Positions 21,571-33,900 of a DNA stretch of 64,000 nt are shown in pieces (the stretch's first letter is position 1; each line of letters starts with the position of its first letter). Both the position numbers and the translations under genes were made by a program. This stretch comes from Isoetes taiwanensis. Its lineage: Eukaryota > Streptophyta > Lycopodiopsida > Isoetales > Isoetaceae. Location of the stretch: positions 10,121,614 through 10,185,613 of the forward strand of contig JAJEKV010000034.1 of NCBI GenBank assembly GCA_021234155.1, written 5' to 3'. The notes below the pieces were generated by a model, which did no database searches, was not told the DNA's origin, and was given only the letters and a program-made list of their open reading frames with translations.

Positions 21571-23209
21571 TGTGACGGTCCAGGGGAATATACGCCATAA
21601 ATACGTATATTCCTGGATCCGTCACTATACAAGTCTAGCTTCATAGCCTTGTATACCATAGATTGTGGCACTAGGGGGCATGGCCAAGTTATTCTCATAA
21701 CTTAGCCAACCATAGGTTAGACCATTATCCACGTGGCCTTAACCTATTGGGCACCCGCCACCCACGGGACTCACCCGATTGGTGCCCGCGTGGCATCCTA
21801 GGTGGACCTAACTTATATAGGTTGAAACCCTAACCCTAGGCCTCTTCCAGCCCTAGCACCCGTGAGACTCACCTACTGCGTTGAAACCCCGTTTGAACAT
21901 CGTTCTTGTGGCATAGACCGGGTGCAGCAGCCCGGCCGAGGGTAGACTCGTTCTTGGAGCAAGAGCAGCATCACGTGAGTCGAAGACCATGGAGGCACAC
22001 GGATCTGGAGGGAGAGCATCAGGAGCAGGTACATAGGGTAGTAGTTGTGATAGCTCATCTGGAATTAGCATTCCAGGTGTGCTAGTATCTTGTATCTAGA
22101 GTAGAGCCATCCTAGAACCCATATTCAACATCTTGAACCCTAATCAACGAACCCTAACCATTAGTTAGATTGTATGATTAGGTTAAGATGTTCTTCTTAT
22201 GATCATTCTTAGGACATGATGATTATGTGATGTTGGTTGATCATGTTTGCTCCTCTTGTATTGGGAAGGGGGGTAGAGACCTAGGGCCATATGTAGTATG
22301 CTCCTAGAGTAGATCCCTTAGTTCCTATTAGTTGCGGCCTGTGCATAGGAGCCCACCAGGCTATCGAGGCTATGATGTGACTCAGCACCACATAACGGGG
22401 CTAGAGGGAAAGTGGAGGGAGGATCCCTGCCGAGTGGGGGCTTCGGGGGATCCCATAGTGGGCTAGGCTTATGGCCGGTCACTTCGTGTGGGCCGGGCAT
22501 GGGTCCGACACCTCCTGGGGAAATGGTGTTGCCCTGCCTCTAGAGAGCTGCAAGTGTTGGCTTGGCTCTCGTTTTGGGGGGTTCAGTCGGGTACGAATCG
22601 TGTGTCGCCACGATTCTCTAGCCGCCCACGGCACCTCTAGACCCTGGGAAGGGGAGATGCAACCCTTCCTGCCTCATCGGACCAGGGAGATGCAACCTGG
22701 AGTAGTCCCGATGGGTGATGCCATGGGATTGCGTATCCGGAAGACTAGAGTCATGCCAGAGCCTGATTTAGCCCATCTGCAAAGTATGCAAAGGAGGGGC
22801 GGATGGAGTGGTCAACCCTAGCTATTGTTCTATGCCAGCCCTCGCCATTGCCATGACTCGGTCTGCTCTATCTTGAGGCCTAGCCAGTCAGTCATCCTTC
22901 CGATGAGTCTGAGCCGGGGTAGGAGCTCTCATGTTTTATGGTTCGTGATTATCATCTTTGCCTTGGTATATGTGTGATGCACTACCCTTCGAGGTAGTAG
23001 TTGTATATGTTTTATGCTAGTTCTGACGTGTTATCGCTTCCGCTGTTATAGGAGCCCATAGGGGAAGGGCGCGCAAGACACCTTCGTGTTCCCTCCCGCA
23101 CTAAGGGTCACCTCGAGTCGGGGGTAGGCGAGCGGCCCGATGCGGTTGTTGAGCGGATGGGGGATTTTCTGCCGTAATGCGGGCGCCCGTATGTTTGCGG
23201 GGCGTCACA
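21571..23209 (+). repeat. 3' LTR of element B
   Basis: Same length (1639 bp) as the 5' LTR and bounded by the second ACATT. Compared with the 5' LTR, most differences sit at CAG/CTG (for example cccagagac to cccgtgagac, actggtg to accgggtg). Confidence 0.92.
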
Positions 23210-24916
23210 ACATTGAGGGAGGCCATCTTGGTCTAGAATACCGATCGGCCACCCACCCCTCGTGTCTGTCTCGTCCCGGTTCCCGCCAAAAGCGTGCAAG
23301 CATTGCTCACTGACCTCGATCACCTCATCACTATCGGGGAGCCCCTATCGGTGAACCTTCTCAACCTTACTTTCATACCCACGAACATGCCTACATCCAT
23401 CACTCTCCAGGGCCATCGCCTTTTTCCTTCACAACCATCATCTCCCGGGTGGCGGGGATATCCACAAGTCTCTTTTAGCCTACCGGGAATTTCCTTTCCC
23501 TACATTTCCCCTTTGCACTTCTGTTTACAACCTTACGGATCTCAAAACCAATGCTCGAGGCACCTTGGTTCCTCAACCCACAGTCACCCCTTCATCGTGG
23601 TCCTTCGGACACCATACCACCTCCAACTCAACCTCAATATCCTCACTATACATTTCTGTCCAGCCAAGCACTTTCACATCTACCTTTCGGACTCACGGCT
23701 GACTTATCCCACCTTTGGCAACACGAAAGGCAAACCCTTAGACCAAAGTGCTCGGGCCCACATGGAAGAATTTGAGGCTCTAGCTGTCCTAAATGGTCAT
23801 GCGCAACCTCAACTGAAATTCCACATCTTTTCCACCACCTGCGGTGGCTCTTCTCATCAATGGCTCATGTCCAACAAAAGCCTTTGGAAACAAGATTGGT
23901 CCGAAATGAGAAGCGCTTTTTTTTCACACGGGACCACGGATGATGATCAACTTCATCTCAAGCAACTCAATGAAATTCAACAAGAGCCCACGAGATCCGC
24001 CAGGGGATTTTATGGATCGACTTCACATTCTCGGCCAAGAAACTCAAGGAGTACCCAACACGAGCAGATTTTGGTGCGGTTTCTCCAAGGACTTCCTCCG
24101 ACTATTCGACTCATGGTGAATACATGCGTCCCAAGACTTTGGAGCAGGCTATCGACCTTGTCAATCACTCAGTCAATGTTTCCTCCCATGGCGTGGCTCT
24201 TCAAGAGCTCCCTTTCATTCCACCTGTCGGCTGTCCAGCCTCAACACGCCAATCCACAGCGCAGTCAGATCTGGTGCCATATATGCAAATACCAAGGCCA
24301 TTTGGCAAACGAATGCAACTCAACCCATGGCCCGCCTCATTGCAAAAGATGCAACATGTGCAATCATGCCACGGAAGAATGCACTCGCACTCATCCTACA
24401 CCGTTCCGCAACAAACTTGTTTATCAAGTGCAAACAACACCTCAGCAACAATCGCACTATCAGCAGCCACCACTTCAGGCGCAACCAACTCAACTCTATC
24501 AGCAACAGGAGCAACAACGGGGACCCAACACACGTCCTCCTTTTGATCCTTCTAAAGCTCAGTGTTATCACTGTCAAGAATGGGGTCATACCACCACGGC
24601 GTGCCCTCAACTTCCACAAGTTCAGGTACAGCTTCCTGGCACCAATCAGACCACATCGGTCCGCCTCACGGCTTACCAACTCTGGATTGCTAATGGCAAA
24701 CAAGGCCCGCGTCCTGTTCTCAAGAAGCCACCTCACGCGCCTCAGCAATCACGTTATCAGCCAGCTCCGGCAAATCAACCTCAGATGGATCAACAAGCCC
24801 AAGAAGAAATTTTCCAGGCTCTTAATCCTCCAGTCCAGCCATCAAATTGGGTTGGTTTGGTTTCACGCCGCACCGAGGGCATCCGTCCCTTGACCATTAT
24901 TCCAAATGGCGCATAA
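23210..24916 (+). pseudogene. gag: Element C gag: capsid region and three zinc knuckles
   Basis: The open frame from 23294 (no ATG; continuation of the interrupted start) gives about 540 residues. A capsid-like region around residues 155-280 contains FHIFSTTCGG and RFLQGLPP, followed by three CCHC-type knuckles: CHICKYQGHLANEC, CKRCNMCNHATEEC and CYHCQEWGHTTTAC, each CX2CX4HX4C. A glutamine/proline-rich tail follows. Gag packages the element RNA into virus-like particles in the cytoplasm. Upstream frame lesions and the B insertion make it non-functional as assembled. Confidence 0.75.
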
Positions 24917-25960
24917 GCCCGCCTTTGCGGTTGACACCATTCCTCATGAGGAAGAAAAAAGGTTCATTTTGCACCGACTTGGAGAAACTCATGTCACATG
25001 TCATGCCTAAAGTTCGCCAAAGCATTTTGAATCTCATGCAAGTCGGCCAAGGCGCCGCGCTAGCAAATGTTCATGCCACCACCAGAGCTCAACAAAGACA
25101 AGATACACCTTCCACATCTCAACCTCCACGCTCTCAGCCATATCCCAATATTGCCGCAGAGGTTGACTTACTCAAAGAAGTTGCTGCTTCATTACCACGC
25201 ACTCCAGCACCCGTGGAACCAGCAGATCCTTTTTCTCATGTGCCTCTGGAACTCCAAGAGGAGCTAGCCAAGATCAAAATTCCTTTAAGCTTGGCAACCA
25301 TTTTGAAACTCTGTCCTGCTCTTAAGAACCAGTTACCACTCCCAACTGTTTTAGTTGGGGCTGTGGCTACCTCTACACCCACGGTCCATGCCACGGTGGG
25401 TAATCGACAAAGTCAACCATGTTCAAATAGGCGGAGGTAGCGCTGATCAATCTCATCACGGATAAACCGCAAAACAAATGGGCATCAAACAACTCTTTAG
25501 GTGCCCCCATATGATATCAAGTTGGCTAATGGCCATATCACCCGGACCTCAAGGCGTCCTCGCCTCTTCTTCACATCAACATCGGTGATCTCAGATTCCC
25601 CATGGAATTTGGAGTTTGGAAGGTTTGGCGAAGATCCTGGTGATTATGAAATGTTGGTTGGCCGACCTTTTTCTCCGCCCAAGAGTATCCATTCTTGGGC
25701 CCACGGATCGGTTGGTCATCAGCGATGGTCACCTCAATGCCACCATGGACTTGGAAGCGAGGCAAGATCATTTTACGTTGAACACGGCTGAACCCTCTCT
25801 CTCGACACAGATTCGAGGCTTCGAGAATATTTATCAAGTTCGGGCTCCACTGCGAGTGCGCCTCTGTCATCCTACCCGAATATCTTTGATCCTTGGGGAG
25901 AAATGACTCTTGATGGGACCCGTGTGGTACGCTTTGCTTGACCCTTACGGCTCCTTGCAA
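24917..25960 (+). pseudogene. Element C gag-pol junction and protease region (degraded)
   Basis: Fragments in shifting frames. A hydrophilic segment (24950-25440) is followed by a protease-like segment ending in YEMLVGRPF (25650-25680), which matches the conserved LLGRP end of retropepsins in Tat elements. The catalytic D(S/T)G was not found intact. Confidence 0.5.
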
Positions 25961-26089
25961 TAGAATCCAACGTGTTGATCACTTTTCGGATCTTTGAACC
26001 TCACGCAACTCTGTTGATGTACGCTGTCATGAAGCAACCCTGGCTGGATGAAACTCGGCAACCTCTTTTTCACCCGCAGAGTGCCACAC

Positions 26090-27650
26090 ATCTGTTATGC
26101 TTCAACCCACTGCTCATATTGTCGGGACACGAAGTGATACCTCATATTCGGACTCACGAAGTCGAGATCGTGGGCGTGGGCAACAATCACCTGTCGCCTT
26201 CTTTGCAAATCTTAGGCCGTTATCGTCCAGGGGCGTCAAGCTTTTCAAAAAGTTCAAACACATTTTAAGCACGGAGCTAGAGATCTTGGGAATCAACAAA
26301 AGCCCTGGGGAACTCACCATTCCTACCAAATCGATGCACGACACCAGTTTAGCAACGGATGTCCGGCTCAACCCTAATTACCGTGATCGCGTCAAGTAGG
26401 AAATTGACAAACTCGCTCTTCTGCAGTTTGATCTATGAGGTCAAACATTACGAATGGGTGAGCCCCATAGTCATTGCCCTCAAACACAATGGTAAGATCG
26501 GCGTGCGTGGTGGACTAACGAAAACTCAATCGAAAGGCCACGGGCGTGATCATTTTCCACTTCCCTTCCGCGGACTGGGGTTGGAAGAGGTTTCTTGGAC
26601 ATGAGATGTACTCCTTCGTGGATGGTTTTTCGGCTACAATCAGATCTCAATCAAAGAATCGATCAACTCAAGACTACTTTCACCACCCCCGTGGGTCACT
26701 TTTTGCCTACAAGGTGGTTCCTTTTGGATTATCAAACTCTCCATCAACGTTTCAACGCATCATGCTCTCAGTTTTTCATGATTTTATGAAGGAAAATCCC
26801 TTCTTACAAATTTTTCAAGATGACTTCTCTGCCTACAGTTCCATGGCTGACCATTTGGATAAATTGGAACTCGTCTTCGTAAACGTGATGAGTCGGCATT
26901 AGTCTCAATCTCGAGAAATGCACCTTTTGTGTCACCTCGTGGTGTTAGGCCACCACGTGAAGTAAATAAGCGGTATCACCATAGATCACGCCAAAATCGG
27001 TTGTGTGCTCAAGGCTCAAGCACCGCCAATATCAAGGAGACACGCTCTTTCCCCGGTAAGGTCAATTATTACTCCACCTTCATTCTGGACTAGCGGCCAT
27101 TGCAGATCCCATTCATAAACTCACGGGTGATGAATCCACACGGGCTTGAATTCCCCCAAAGGATCTTTGCTTTTCAAATTTGAAGCTTTTGCTTACTCGG
27201 GCCCGGTTCTTATTCCTCCTCAATGGGACAAGCCCTTTCATGTTCATGTCGATGTCGGTGTTTGCTATTGGAGCTGTTCTTTCTCAAGAATATGATATCG
27301 CTGCACCGACAAACCAAATCGATCGCCCGTGAGAAAACTCAATTCGCCGAGCGCAACTATTACGCCCGCAGGCGTGAAGCTTTGGGTCTCATTTTTCATG
27401 TCCAACGCCGTCACTACCTTTTGGCGATCAAATCAAGTTCTTTGTGGACCACCAAGCACTCCTTTATTTGATCAACAAATCCGCCCACGGGCCGCATTGC
27501 TCGTTGGGTCCTTCTTCTCAAGAATTTGCCTTTTGAAATTGTTCACAAGGCGACCAAATCTCATGTGGTCCCGATTATCTTTCACGCATCCCACGGATGA
27601 TCCCTCAAGCTGGAGTCTCGGGCGCCTTTCACGGACGCTCAACTCTTTTT
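26090..27650 (+). pseudogene. pol: Element C reverse transcriptase and RNase H (frame-broken)
   Basis: Recognisable blocks in several frames: EWVSPIVIALK at about 26455, VVPFGLSNSPSTFQR near 26715, the catalytic QDDF in LQIFQDDFSAYS near 26815, then HVHVDV near 27240 (RNase H), AERNYYARRRE near 27350 and DHQALLYLI-like residues near 27450. At least five frame changes separate them. It is the same branch as the intact fragment at 6705-8589 but clearly diverged. Confidence 0.75.
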
Positions 27651-29003
27651 AGTCATGGCAACACCACATTGGTTCCATGATTTTCAGCGATTACCTCCCC
27701 ACGGTGCCCTTCCACCGGAGGACACGATGCTCTCTCGCCAAGCGGCAATCCCGTCGACATCAATTTCTAAGGTGAGGTCCATGACTACACCATGGTTGCG
27801 GGACATCTCTACAAAAGGGTAAGGATACCATCCTTCGACCGTGTTCTACCTCATGACGTTCGGATATTGTTCGAGAAGCTCATCAAGGGCTAGGTGGTGG
27901 TCATTTTCATGGTGACACCCGCGACGCGAAAAATCCTTCTAGGCGGGTATTTTTTGGCCCACGCTCTTCAAAGACGCTCACACGCGCCCCTTGCGTGTGG
28001 ACGCTTTGCCGGCCGGGTGGACGACCCACGGCCCGTGACGCTCTTCCCTTGCCAGCGCCCGCCACGCCCTTCCCTTCAAAGCAAATGGGGAATGGATTTT
28101 GTGGGACCCATAGATCCTCCCGCGCGGCACACCCGCGCCCTTCACATTCGGTTCTCACCGACCACGCTTACCAAATGGGCGGAAGCTTGCGCACTTCCGC
28201 ATAACATGCGCAAAGCACAACTAGGGTCCTCTATCAACAAATCATCACGCGATTCGGCTGCCCCACGGAGCTGGTCAGTGATCGTGGTGTCCACTTTATC
28301 AATCATACCATCAAGGAGCTGACGGATTATCTCGTGATACATCATCACAAGAGCACCCCTTACTATCCTCAAGGTAATGGTTTGGCGTAAAGCACCAACA
28401 AAACTCCGGGTCACCATTCTCAAGAAAATTTTTGTGACGCTTTCACGCATTTGACGGCAAACAAAACTTCCTACTGTTCTTTGGGCCTACAATACTTGTT
28501 TCAAAATTGCTACAGGTCACACTCCTTTCAAATTGGTTTATGGTCAGGAAGCTCTCATGCCGTTTGAATACATCCTTCCAACACTCCGTTTTCAACTGGC
28601 TACTGCTCATAATCCACCTGCTGCACTCAAAGAAAGGGTCTATCAATTAGAACAGTTGGATGAACTTCGAAGGGATGCTTATATTCGTGTTCTTCATGGA
28701 CAACAGTTGCAAAAATCTTTACATGACAAACGTTTGAAGACAAAAACATTCAAAGAAGGCGATTTGGTTCTTCTTTATGATTCTCGGTACAAAAATTTTC
28801 CGGGTAAACTTAAGTTTCGTTGGCTTGGCCCTTATCAAATTGTTCAAGTGGTTCGACCCAGCGTTTTCCAACTGGCTGAGTTAGATGGCACTCCATTACC
28901 TACACTGGTTAATGGCTTTCGCCTCAAAACATTTCATCACACAGAAAGCGAAAATCAACAAACAGATACAGTTCAAGAAGCAAACACAACAGATAGTGAC
29001 TAA
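27651..29003 (+). pseudogene. Element C integrase (core broken, C-terminus open)
   Basis: An HHCC finger relic (GGHFHGDT, about 27895) is followed by the core with MGNGFCGTH-like residues (28090; expected WGMDFVGP) and frame breaks to 28450. From 28484 the frame is open: TPFKLVYGQEALMPFEY, then the C-terminal GPY motif (FRWLGPYQIVQVVRPSVFQ) and a polar end at 29003. There is no chromodomain. The second copy at 43057-44200 differs at many CAG/CTG sites. Confidence 0.75.
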
Positions 29004-29142
29004 ACAGGCGGCATATTATATTAAAGGTGGATATTTTTTACAAAATGCGGGCACAGCCCAGCTAATTCCGCTATGGGCACTGCCCTATATACAAAAACGG
29101 GCTCAGAGCCCTATCTACTACCAACCTAAGAAGAAAAACCCT

Positions 29143-29427
29143 CTACTCCGGGTTCGGAGCAGAGGTGATGCGGAGGATATGGTAGAGGTTCTGCTCAGGG
29201 TCCCAGCGAAGGTGCAGAACCACCTCCATCCCGTTGGTATTAGGGTCGGGATGTTCAGCCATCCCGGAGCACCAGCCATCCATTCGCAGGCCACGATTGT
29301 GGCAGCGCCAGAGGTCCAGACAGTTCATTTTGCAAGTAATCCACTCCTGACAGTTGGTGGGCATAGTGCAACCCTCGTTCAAACCAGCAGCTGCCATGCT
29401 AAGCGCCATCGAATGTCTTCGCTTCAC
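29143..29427 (-). CDS. Antisense ORF of element C, cysteine-rich, unknown function
   Basis: Minus-strand frame of up to 94 codons (ATG at 29427, second ATG at 29409) ending at 29143. The product has four spaced cysteines (CTMPTNCQEWITC, LDLWRC) and a C-terminal HLRWDPEQNLYHILR segment; no family recognised. A TATA box on the same strand (ggctatataag, 29449 to 29439) lies 16 bp before the first ATG, which favours the second ATG as start. Tat-branch elements are known to carry antisense ORFs between pol and the 3' LTR, which fits the location. The TATA is also kept in the second copy near 44625. Confidence 0.45.
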   Translation of the reverse strand: MKRRHSMALSMAAAGLNEGCTMPTNCQEWITCKMNCLDLWRCHNRGLRMDGWCSGMAEHPDPNTNGMEVVLHLRWDPEQNLYHILRITSAPNPE

Positions 29428-29449
29428 TCCCGGTTCGTCTTATATAGCC

Positions 29450-29943
29450 AGCCGAGGAACTACTAGTCGACGTGGACCAATCAGAAATTTGCCAACGTGT
29501 TTGCAATGCAAGGCTCTTTCTAAACTGAGAATCCTTTCTCCCGCCGCATATCTAGCAAGGGTACCCTCTGACACATTCGTTTTAATGATATCCCACTTCG
29601 AGTTGCCAGCATTAAATACCCTTGCTTCTTTTCATACCCGTCAAACATTAATATGTGTCCTTTGGCCACCTGTCACATCCGATCTTTCTTTCACGTCTCA
29701 TCTTCACCGTTCATTGCTTCTCCCTTCAGTTGTTCGGGGACTTAGCCAAATTTTTGCCTCTCAATGCCCTCCTTGGCATCTTTCGACACCTGGCACCATC
29801 AACGGCTACAGTTTCGCCCTCATCATACCTCTTCGCCTCCAGTTGCGCGCCCTAAACCTTTTCGTTCCTCTGCGCCTTCGTCCTCCGTTCTTGGCTTTCG
29901 TCCTCCGCCTTTGCATCACTGTTCTTTTCTGCAAGTCTTTGCC
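29450..29943. other. Spacer between antisense ORF and ORF3 of element C
   Basis: Noncoding. It would contain promoters facing both ways if both ORFs are transcribed separately. No clear TATA toward ORF3 was found beyond a weak ttaaatac at about 29615. Confidence 0.4.
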
Positions 29944-31595
29944 ATGGCTGCACCAAGATTTTCTACACTTCAAGCTACTGCTCCCAGAGAACCGGCTCTT
30001 TTCGAGTCTGTATCTTTCTTGACGCCCACTTTCCGGGAAGCCCTTGTTGGCCCGAATCGTGAAGTCGCAGAACGCCAGAAGCTTTACGAATTCTCTCAAA
30101 TGGAACTTCCGGCTCCAAATCCTGACCAATTGAAGCAGTTCATCGCCAATATCGTCAACAGCCCGCATGGATACACCACAGTGGTCGATGGCACCACCAT
30201 TTCGCTAACTCAACACTTGATTTCCGAGGTATTCCATATTCCCTTGCAAACCCCTTGTTTATCTTGGTCTGCCATACAGGATCTAGATGTCACAGAGTTT
30301 GGTGCACCTCCTTATCATGCCAATGTCCATCGCCTGACAAATATTGACAAGCCTCATGAAACTTTTGTTAAGTTTCTGTGGCGCAAGTTCCTTGGGTATT
30401 CTATCAAGAACACCCATATCAATAAGCCCTTCTATAATATCGTGCTCACTGCTACGCACTCCAACCACCATCTTGATTGGCCCCAATTGATGTTTTTGCC
30501 CGCCTTCTCCAAGAAGTTGACCGCCTTAGAGCCGCCACTTCTAATTGGGTTTACGTGGGAGGCCACCTTCAAGCCATCATCCGTCATTACTTTCCTCCCA
30601 CACCTCCTCATTCTCATGATTCCACTCAGCGTTCCCTCCCCCACACTCACCAAGTTGGCACCTCACGCCCTTCTTCCCCTGGTCATGTCAAAACTCCGAA
30701 CTCCCATGTCACTGTTTCCTCCTCTGCTACACCATCCAGTTCACACCATGTCTCACAAACATCACAAACCAGGCCGCAGCAGGCTCCACCACCACAGCAC
30801 CCTCGTCAGTTGTTGTATCAGTATCAGCAGGATGCTCAAGCTGCTGTTCTCAAGTTACAAGAATCTCAAGAAGCTCTTATGAATGGGGTTCAAACGGCAC
30901 TAGAGGCCTCTGATGCGGTCCACCGTGACTTTCAAGCTGCCACTGCACAAGTTGCAACTTTGGAGGCCCAACTTCAAGACAAGCACGGAGCTCTCTTACA
31001 GGCCCATACAGATCTCAAAAGTGCACAGGATCAGACCAGCTTACTTGCAGATCAACAGGCTCAGCTCCAATCTGCCCTTCAGGACTTATTGGAGCAAAAC
31101 AAGTCCAAAGACACCCTCCTGGGTGACAAGGAAAAAGATGTTGCTAAGCTCGAAGCCTTGTACTCCGAGCTTTGTGACAATTACCGCACTCAAGTTGACC
31201 ACCTTACAGAGCGGGACGCTCAAATTGCCTCCTTGACGGCTCAGCTTTCCACACAGACCTCTCAGCTCACCTCTCTCCAAGATCAGCTTACAGAGGTGCA
31301 GAAACAGAAGATTCTTGATGACGCGGAGATTGCCGTGCTTCGTCTCAATGCTCCGGGGCAATCCTCCTCCCAGGTCAACACTTCTCAGAAACAGGTCCGT
31401 GACCAATCACGCCTTCTCCTAGAAAAGGACAACCGGATCCGTGACCTTGAACAACAGCTGCAGCAAGCTATTCAGTCTGCTGATGAGGCTCAAGCAAAAC
31501 TTGACGGCAATAGCACCATTGTTCGCAACCTGCCTTTCGACTACCCAGTTCCTTCCTGCTATCACGATTATGTGGTTGCTCGCCGACACCTCTTC
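29944..31595 (+). pseudogene. Element C ORF3, 5' part, cut by element A
   Basis: Starts with MAAPRFSTLQ. An N-terminal globular part (to about 30475) has PHGYTTVVDG, HLISEVFHIP and GYSIKNTHINKPFYN motifs that loosely resemble plant transposon ORF-1 type proteins. One frame change near 30475 leads into VFARLLQEVDRLR, a proline/serine/histidine-rich stretch and a long coiled coil (30830-31500; glutamine- and leucine-rich heptads). Element A interrupts it at TCTTC (31591-31595); the frame resumes exactly in phase at 60185. Function unknown. No signal peptide or membrane segment was seen, so an envelope role is not supported. Confidence 0.65.
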
Positions 31596-33260
31596 TGTGA
31601 CGTTCCAGCACAGTATACGCCCCCAGGACGTATACCGTACTGCCTCGTCACGCGTACACGCCACTCCGGCTGACGTGTACGCTAGCGTGTAGCCAGGTGG
31701 GTAGCCCTAGGGGGCAACTCGCCAGAAATATGTGCAACTATTAATGTGCACATTTTCCAATGTACACATTAATGTGGGCACACATTTCCAAGTGGACACT
31801 TCATGCTAAGTGGGCCACACCCATAGGTGCAATTAATGTGCACATTCTCCAATGTACACATTAATGTGGGCACACATTTCCATGTGTGCACATTTGGCCA
31901 CCTAGCCCTTAAAGGCAAGTGGGCCCATTTCCAATTATCCCACATGCCAAAAGGGGATAATTGGAAACCCTAGCCAACCCCCTTGTCTATATAGGGTGGG
32001 AAACCCTAACTTGCCCAATTTTCGATTTTAGGGCTTTAGAACTCTGTTTTGGCTGCCTCAACAGCCTAAAAAACCGCCCCCTGCATGGGCCCGGGAGAAT
32101 TGCATCCTTAGTTTCCCTTGATTCGAGCGTCTCAGCAGGATGGTCGAGCTCAGGTCAGGAGGAGCCTCTCAAGGATCAGGTATTTGGCCAATTAGATAGT
32201 CTAAACCCCATTTTAGTCATTGAATCAGTAGGCTTAGCCTATTAAATTGCCCATAGCAGCCCTCTAGATCTCTAGATAGCAGATTCTAACAAAAAGAACC
32301 TAACTCTATGTTGTAGATTAGATCTAGTTCTTTAGTTCTCTCGTGGAAGTATATGGATGATGTATCTCTATGAACTCCTTGTATTGGGAAGGGGTAGAGA
32401 CCTAAAGCTTGGTAGTTGATGCTCCTAGAGTAGCCTCTAGCACACAGAGATTCGGCCTGCGGCACAAGAGCCACACCGGGATGTGGGTGAAGGGGCCGAC
32501 GGGCTAAGAAGGAGGTTCATGTGTCGACTCTTGAACGATCCCTCGGGTGTGTAAAGCCTACCGGGGATCATTGTGACTAGGTCCAATGGCTTGCCACGCA
32601 TTGTGGGCAAGGCATGGGCTCGACACACCGTGAAGTGGTGTTCACTTTCCGTGGGTTCGGTTCAATACGGGCAGTGGCCCTCTAGTCACCTTGAGTCAGA
32701 TGCGATCTCTGGAGGGAGTGATCCCCACCGCCCCATCAAAACTAGGAAGATGAGCCCAGTGAATAGCCCCTTTGGCTATGCATCCGGTGAACTCTGGTCG
32801 GGTCGACACTTTTCAGCCCACTCGCAAAGTGTGCAATGGGAGGGGCGGATGGAGTGGACAACCCTATGCCATGTTCATATGCCGCCCAAATCCATTGCCA
32901 TGAATTTCGCCCGCAATGAACTCGAGACCCAAGCCGCGGCCATCCCTTTGAGTCCGAGCCTTGGGTAGGATTCCCTATGTGATGTGCCGATCTTTGTCTA
33001 TGCAGATATGTGGAGGACCATCCTTCGTGATGGTCATATGATGTTGATGTATGTGCTACTCGACATGTATGTTTACGCCGCCAGCCTAGGTAGGCCCCCG
33101 AGGGAGATTTGGTGCAATGACCCTTCCACTCTTCCCACCGGAACCCGCCACGTTGCATGTGTCATGTGGAGGGCCCTATATTAGCATGGAGCTGGTATGG
33201 GGATGAACTCCTGTTTGTATACGGTGAGGGCACCGTGATATACGAGTAGGGGACGCCATG
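31596..33260 (+). repeat. 5' LTR of element A
   Basis: Begins TGTGACGTTCCAGCAC. TATA box tctatatagg at 31986-31995 followed by the telo-box aaaccctaac at 32001-32010. The first 460 bp match the 3' LTR by eye; from about 32060 onward CAG/CTG-centred differences appear abruptly. The end is blurred by this noise (expected gacgtcaca). Confidence 0.88.
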
Positions 33261-33261
33261 C

Positions 33262-33273
33262 TGGTATCAGAGC
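33262..33273 (+). other. Primer binding site of element A
   Basis: TGGTATCAGAGC, complementary to initiator Met-tRNA. The duplicate copy at 48437-48447 reads TGGTATCGAGC, lacking the A of CAG. Confidence 0.9.
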
Positions 33274-33465
33274 TATGTTCTTGGAGACCAAGAGCAAAGC
33301 AACCGCCATGTTCCCAAAGAGCACTAACTTGATAGGATCCTTAAACCTCGAAAAATGGGAAAATTTTTTCTCATTTTTGTAGTTATGCTAAGCTAGTAAC
33401 AGTTAAAATGAATAAAAATGTAAAAAGATTAAAAATTGGTGAGCCAACATCCAAAAAGTAGGGTG

Positions 33466-33532
33466 GTCTCACACATCGCGCCAGGACGGATTTTGAGATT
33501 CTCGAAATCGGGCTGGGCGCAACGTGTGAGAC
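33466..33532 (+). promoter_or_regulatory. Palindromic hairpin element upstream of H3 of A, copy 1
   Basis: gtctcacacatcgcgccagg pairs with the reverse complement of ctgggcgcaacgtgtgagac, and a central gattttgaga pairs with tctcgaaatc. A 67-nt near-perfect palindrome. Confidence 0.8.
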
Positions 33533-33652
33533 ATTCAGCTTTGACACCAAAAAGTTGTAAATTACAGTAAAATAACTTGATAATTCTAAATTTAAGCTAA
33601 GAATCAGTAGAATTAGCATGTTACATGTTAATTTAATAGTGGGCCCCACCAT

Positions 33653-33719
33653 GTCTCACACGTCGCGCCAGGACAGATTTTGAGATTCTCAAAATCGGGC
33701 TGGGCGCAACGTGTGAGAC
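33653..33719 (+). promoter_or_regulatory. Palindromic hairpin element upstream of H3 of A, copy 2
   Basis: Second 67-nt copy, 187 bp downstream, with an even better centre (attttgaga / tctcaaaat). It ends 74 bp before the TATA box. Copies in the duplicated segment lie near 48637-48705 and 48824-48893. Confidence 0.8.
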
Positions 33720-33793
33720 CTTGCTTAATTAGATGTTTTAGATGCTTTAGGCAACCCAAAAAGGTAATTAAAAGTTGACCTAAAATTTGGCCC

Positions 33794-33873
33794 CTATAAA
33801 TAGACCCAGACCCCTCCCATTTTCGTGTTCTTCCTTAGAACTTCGCTCGTGAGTGCCAAGGCGATCTTCTGGC
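33794..33873 (+). promoter_or_regulatory. Internal TATA box and leader motif for the H3-like gene of A
   Basis: ctataaatag at 33794-33803, 107 bp before the ATG, with leader motif aggcgatcttctggc at 33859-33873. The box is also preserved in the second copy (48964-48973). Confidence 0.65.
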
Positions 33874-33900
33874 GCTTAGCTTCGATCGACAAACCGTAAA

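Larger units (their letters stand above)
14377..23209 (+). mobile_element. Element B: pol-deleted chromovirus carrying a histone H3-like gene
   Basis: Two 1639-bp LTRs (14377-16015, 21571-23209) with TGTGACGG...CGTCACA ends, a perfect 5-bp target duplication ACATT (14372-14376, 23210-23214), an initiator-Met primer site and a purine tract define the element exactly (8833 bp). Inside are an H3-like ORF (16595-17704), ORF2 (18445-19968) and a frame for the integrase C-terminus plus chromodomain (20190-20669). The gag, protease, RT, RNase H and integrase core are absent, so it is a non-autonomous deletion derivative that would need proteins from a relative such as A or D. Confidence 0.92.

Noticed and set aside
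24327-24893. Alternate-frame ORFs over the element C gag knuckles
   Set aside because: The main frame contains three proper CCHC motifs; the others are shadows.
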